From the NCBI GenBank assembly GCA_003242685.1, contig QGVD01000079.1, forward strand, positions 1 to 14,848: a stretch of 14,848 bases of DNA, read 5' to 3'. The notes under the pieces are model-generated. The model had not been told where the DNA came from. It searched no databases and was given only the letters and a program-made list of their open reading frames with translations. This DNA comes from Pseudomonadota bacterium. Lineage in GTDB: Bacteria > Pseudomonadota > Gammaproteobacteria > Steroidobacterales > Steroidobacteraceae. A program made the position numbers and the translations under genes. This document shows, piece after piece, positions 12,383 to 14,848 of this stretch (its first letter is position 1; every line of letters starts with the position of its first letter).

Positions 12383-14848
12383 TCAGTCGTCGCGCCTGCG
12401 CTGAGCCGAAGTCTGCGGCGCGACGTCGGGCTGTGTGCCCGCGACAGGTTCCTCCTGCGGCTCGCGCGCCGGTTCCTCCTGCGCAGGCTGCCCTTCCACA
12501 CCGCCGCGCGCCAGCAGCCGGTCGACGAGCTGGCTGACGTAGTGCGGAGAGCGCGTGTTGCGCGCGATCAGCGAGTACACCGCCGGCACGGCGAAGAGCG
12601 TCAGGAACACCGACACCATGGTGCCGTAGAACACGACGATGCCGATCGGCTTGCGCTGCTCGGCACCGGCACCGGTGGCAAGCAGCAGCGGCAGCGCACC
12701 GAACGCCGTGCACAGGCTCGTCATCAGCACCGGCCGCAGACGGATCGCGGCCGCACGGACGATCGCATCGACGAATTCCACACCGCGATCGCGGAGCTGA
12801 TTGGCGAACTCCACGATCAGCACGCCGTTCTTCGCCGCGATGCCGATCAGCATGATCACCGCGATCTGGCTGAAGATGTTGACCGTCATGCCGTAGAGCT
12901 TGAGCCCGAAGACGGCGCCGAGCAGCGCGAGCGGCACGGTCACCATGATGATGGTCGGCAGCACGAAGCTCTCGAACTGCGCGGCGAGCACCAGGAACAC
13001 GATCGCGATGGCGAACAGGAAGGTGAAGTAGAGCTGCCGCCCGCTGCGCAGGAACTCCGCAGCCTCACCGTCCCACATGAGCACGGCCGAAGCCGGCAGC
13101 TCGCGGGCCACCGTCTCCTCGAACCACTTCACCGCGTCGCCGAGCTCGTAGCCCGGCGCGAGCTCGGCCGAGATCTCGATGGCGCGCAGCCGGTTGAAGC
13201 GGTTGAGCGACACGGCGCCCGAAGTCTCCTCCAGCCGCACGATGTTCGAGAGCGGGATGAGCTGACCCGTGCGGTCCGAGCGCACGTGGATGTTGGTGAG
13301 ATCGGTGATCGTCTCACGCTCGTCCGCCCTGCCCTGCAGAATGACGTTGTACTCGCGGCCGCCCTGCACGAACGTGGTCACGATGCGCGACCCGAGCATC
13401 GTCTCCAGGGTGCGCCCCACGGTCTCCAGGGAAACGCCGAGGTCGGCCGCCCGGTCGCGATCGACCGCGACGCGGATCTGCGGCTTGCGTTCCTTGTAGT
13501 CCGTGTCGATGTTGCGCAGCCCCGGGTTCTGCTCCGCGAGCCGCACGATCTTCCGCGTCCACTCCGCGAGCTGCTCGTAGTCGGGTCCGCCGATGACGGC
13601 CTGTATGGGTCTCTGGCTGCCGCCGCGGCCGAGACCGCCCGGCTGGAAACCGCGTGCCTGCACGCCAGGGAGTCTGCCGACCTTGGAGAGTATCGACTGG
13701 GTGATCTCCTGCGCCGAACGCGTGCGCTCGTGCCAGTCCGCCAGCACCATGAAAGCGCGGGCGGAGTTGACGTCGGCGCCGCCGCCCCAGGTTCCGGGTA
13801 CGCGCACCATCACGCGGCGGATGTCGCCGTACTCGCGCATCTCCTGCAGCACGATCTCCTCGAGCTGGCGCGCGTAGCTCTGGATGTATCCGAGGCTCGC
13901 GCCTTCGGGCGCCTCGATGACGACGACCGCGAGACCGTTGTCCGCGCGCGGCGCGAACTCCGAGGGCAGCGAGCGGAACGTGAGGATGCCCAGCGCGACC
14001 AGCACGACGAGCGAGCCCACGATGAGCAGCGGACGGCGGATGAGGCTGCGCAGCCGCCGCTCGTAGTACCCCGAGAGCCGACGGAACACGGCGTCGACGG
14101 CGCGCGCGACGCGGCCGTGCTCGACCGCCTTCTGCGGCAGCTTCGAGGCGAGCATCGGCGTCAGAGTGAGCGCCACCAGCGCCGAGAACAGCACCGCCGC
14201 GGCGAGCGTGAAACCGAACTCGCGGAACAGGCGGCCGATATCGCCCGGCAGGAAGGAGATGGGCACGAATACCGCCGCCAGCGTGAGCGTCGTGGCGATG
14301 ACCGCGAAGCCGATCTCGTGGCTGCCCCGGATCGCGGCGACGATCGGCACCTCGCCCATCTCGGCGCGCCGGTGGATGTTCTCGAGAACCACGATCGCGT
14401 CGTCCACCACGAGACCGATCGCGAGCACGATGCCGAGGAGCGTCAGCACGTTGATCGTGTATCCGAGCGCGTACATCACCGTGAACGCGGCGATGATCGA
14501 CACCGGAATGGTCACGGCGGGGATCAGCGTGCTGCGGAAGCTTCCGAGGAAGGCGTAGATGACGACGAGCACCGAGGCGAAGGCGAACACCAGCGCGATC
14601 ACCACCTCGCGCAGCGCCGCCTCGATGACGATGCCGCGATCGACGTTGATGCCGAGGTTCGCGCCGGGCGGCAGGCTCTCCCGGATGCGCTCCACCTCGG
14701 CGCGGATACCGCGCACGACCTCGAGCGTGTTGGCCTTCGACTGCTGCTCGATGCCCATCGACACGCCGGAACCGCCGTCCGTGCGCGCGAGGGTGCGCTC
14801 GTTCTCCGCGCCCAGACGCATGTCGCCACCCTCGCCGAGACCACAAGG
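12383..14848 (-). CDS. RND efflux permease (AcrB/HAE1 type), N-terminus beyond window
   Basis: Inner-membrane, proton-driven drug or biocide exporter working with a periplasmic adaptor and an outer-membrane channel. 821 residues are visible; family members have about 1030-1050, so roughly the first 250-270 are missing to the right. Residue numbers count from the Met at 14821, which is not the true start. Seen: LGAENERTLARTDG (porter domain), the TM helix around residues 73-92, GIVLAIGLVVDDAIVVLENIHRR with the proton-relay Asp140-Asp141, and FVPISFLPGDIGRLFREF. The second-half porter domains follow, then the late helices with IGIAAKNGVLIVEF (Lys matching AcrB Lys940) and ALPLLLATGAGAEQRKPIGIVVFYG. 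The C-terminus has an extra Glu/Pro-rich tail ending QRRRDD. The substrate cannot be read. The adaptor gene is expected upstream, outside the window. Confidence 0.95.
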   Translation of the reverse strand, partial: PCGLGEGGDMRLGAENERTLARTDGGSGVSMGIEQQSKANTLEVVRGIRAEVERIRESLPPGANLGINVDRGIVIEAALREVVIALVFAFASVLVVIYAFLGSFRSTLIPAVTIPVSIIAAFTVMYALGYTINVLTLLGIVLAIGLVVDDAIVVLENIHRRAEMGEVPIVAAIRGSHEIGFAVIATTLTLAAVFVPISFLPGDIGRLFREFGFTLAAAVLFSALVALTLTPMLASKLPQKAVEHGRVARAVDAVFRRLSGYYERRLRSLIRRPLLIVGSLVVLVALGILTFRSLPSEFAPRADNGLAVVVIEAPEGASLGYIQSYARQLEEIVLQEMREYGDIRRVMVRVPGTWGGGADVNSARAFMVLADWHERTRSAQEITQSILSKVGRLPGVQARGFQPGGLGRGGSQRPIQAVIGGPDYEQLAEWTRKIVRLAEQNPGLRNIDTDYKERKPQIRVAVDRDRAADLGVSLETVGRTLETMLGSRIVTTFVQGGREYNVILQGRADERETITDLTNIHVRSDRTGQLIPLSNIVRLEETSGAVSLNRFNRLRAIEISAELAPGYELGDAVKWFEETVARELPASAVLMWDGEAAEFLRSGRQLYFTFLFAIAIVFLVLAAQFESFVLPTIIMVTVPLALLGAVFGLKLYGMTVNIFSQIAVIMLIGIAAKNGVLIVEFANQLRDRGVEFVDAIVRAAAIRLRPVLMTSLCTAFGALPLLLATGAGAEQRKPIGIVVFYGTMVSVFLTLFAVPAVYSLIARNTRSPHYVSQLVDRLLARGGVEGQPAQEEPAREPQEEPVAGTQPDVAPQTSAQRRRDD
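12447..12483. repeat. 13-bp direct repeat in RND C-terminal tail
   Basis: GGTTCCTCCTGCG occurs at 12447-12459 and again at 12471-12483, 24 bases (8 codons) apart. It encodes the repeated Q-E-E-P in the Glu/Pro-rich C-terminal tail of the RND permease. The in-frame unit length would allow expansion or contraction. Confidence 0.6.

Noticed and set aside
1..14848. Mobile element, defence island, CRISPR array or tRNA gene
   Set aside because: No transposase, integrase, repeat-spacer pattern, restriction/toxin module or cloverleaf sequence was seen; nearly all the sequence is accounted for by recognisable housekeeping-type genes of uniform composition.

Overview
This window is dense, very GC-rich bacterial chromosome, with strong G/C preference at third codon positions and almost no intergenic space. 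It has a housekeeping character. The gene content (Lgt-ThyA-DHFR cluster, RlmI, an RND efflux pump, a BOF/YgiW protein, a Mip/FkpA-like FKBP, a kynurenine branch) points to a Gram-negative proteobacterium. A gammaproteobacterium near Xanthomonadales/Nevskiales/Steroidobacterales is my best guess, but that placement is inference. I see no rRNA, tRNA, CRISPR array, insertion sequence, integrase or phage gene, and no clear island boundary.

Layout. (1) 1-2368, plus strand: the C-terminal three quarters of kynureninase (kynU) overlapping kynurenine 3-monooxygenase (kmo), part of tryptophan/kynurenine metabolism. The first ~60 bases look like a degraded copy of the missing kynU sequence. (2) 2453-2806, plus strand: a small exported OB-fold (BOF/YgiW-type) protein whose stop region overlaps the end of folA tail to tail. 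(3) 7462 down to 2793, minus strand: rlmI, lgt, thyA, a SET-domain protein methyltransferase, an NADPH-dependent flavin reductase and folA. From lgt to folA the genes overlap or nearly touch, as in one operon. ThyA makes dihydrofolate and FolA reduces it back; the SET protein and flavin reductase sit between them. (4) 7576-11038, plus strand: a DUF255/YyaL thioredoxin-fold protein diverging from rlmI, then a BON-domain protein and a membrane-anchored SIMPL-domain protein. (5) 11052-11237, minus strand: a 61-residue SWIM-type zinc-finger microprotein with a near-perfect Shine-Dalgarno. (6) 11483-12268, plus strand: an exported FKBP-type prolyl isomerase. (7) 12289-12320: a perfect 14-bp hairpin acting as a likely shared terminator. 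(8) 12383-14848, minus strand: an RND efflux permease that runs off the right edge without its N-terminus.

The least ordinary items are the SET-domain gene with a histone-H1-like basic tail inside the folate/thymidylate operon, and the stand-alone SWIM microprotein with an inverted repeat in its leader. I did not find a defence system, biosynthetic cluster or clearly new multi-gene system. The remaining genes belong to recognisable families.
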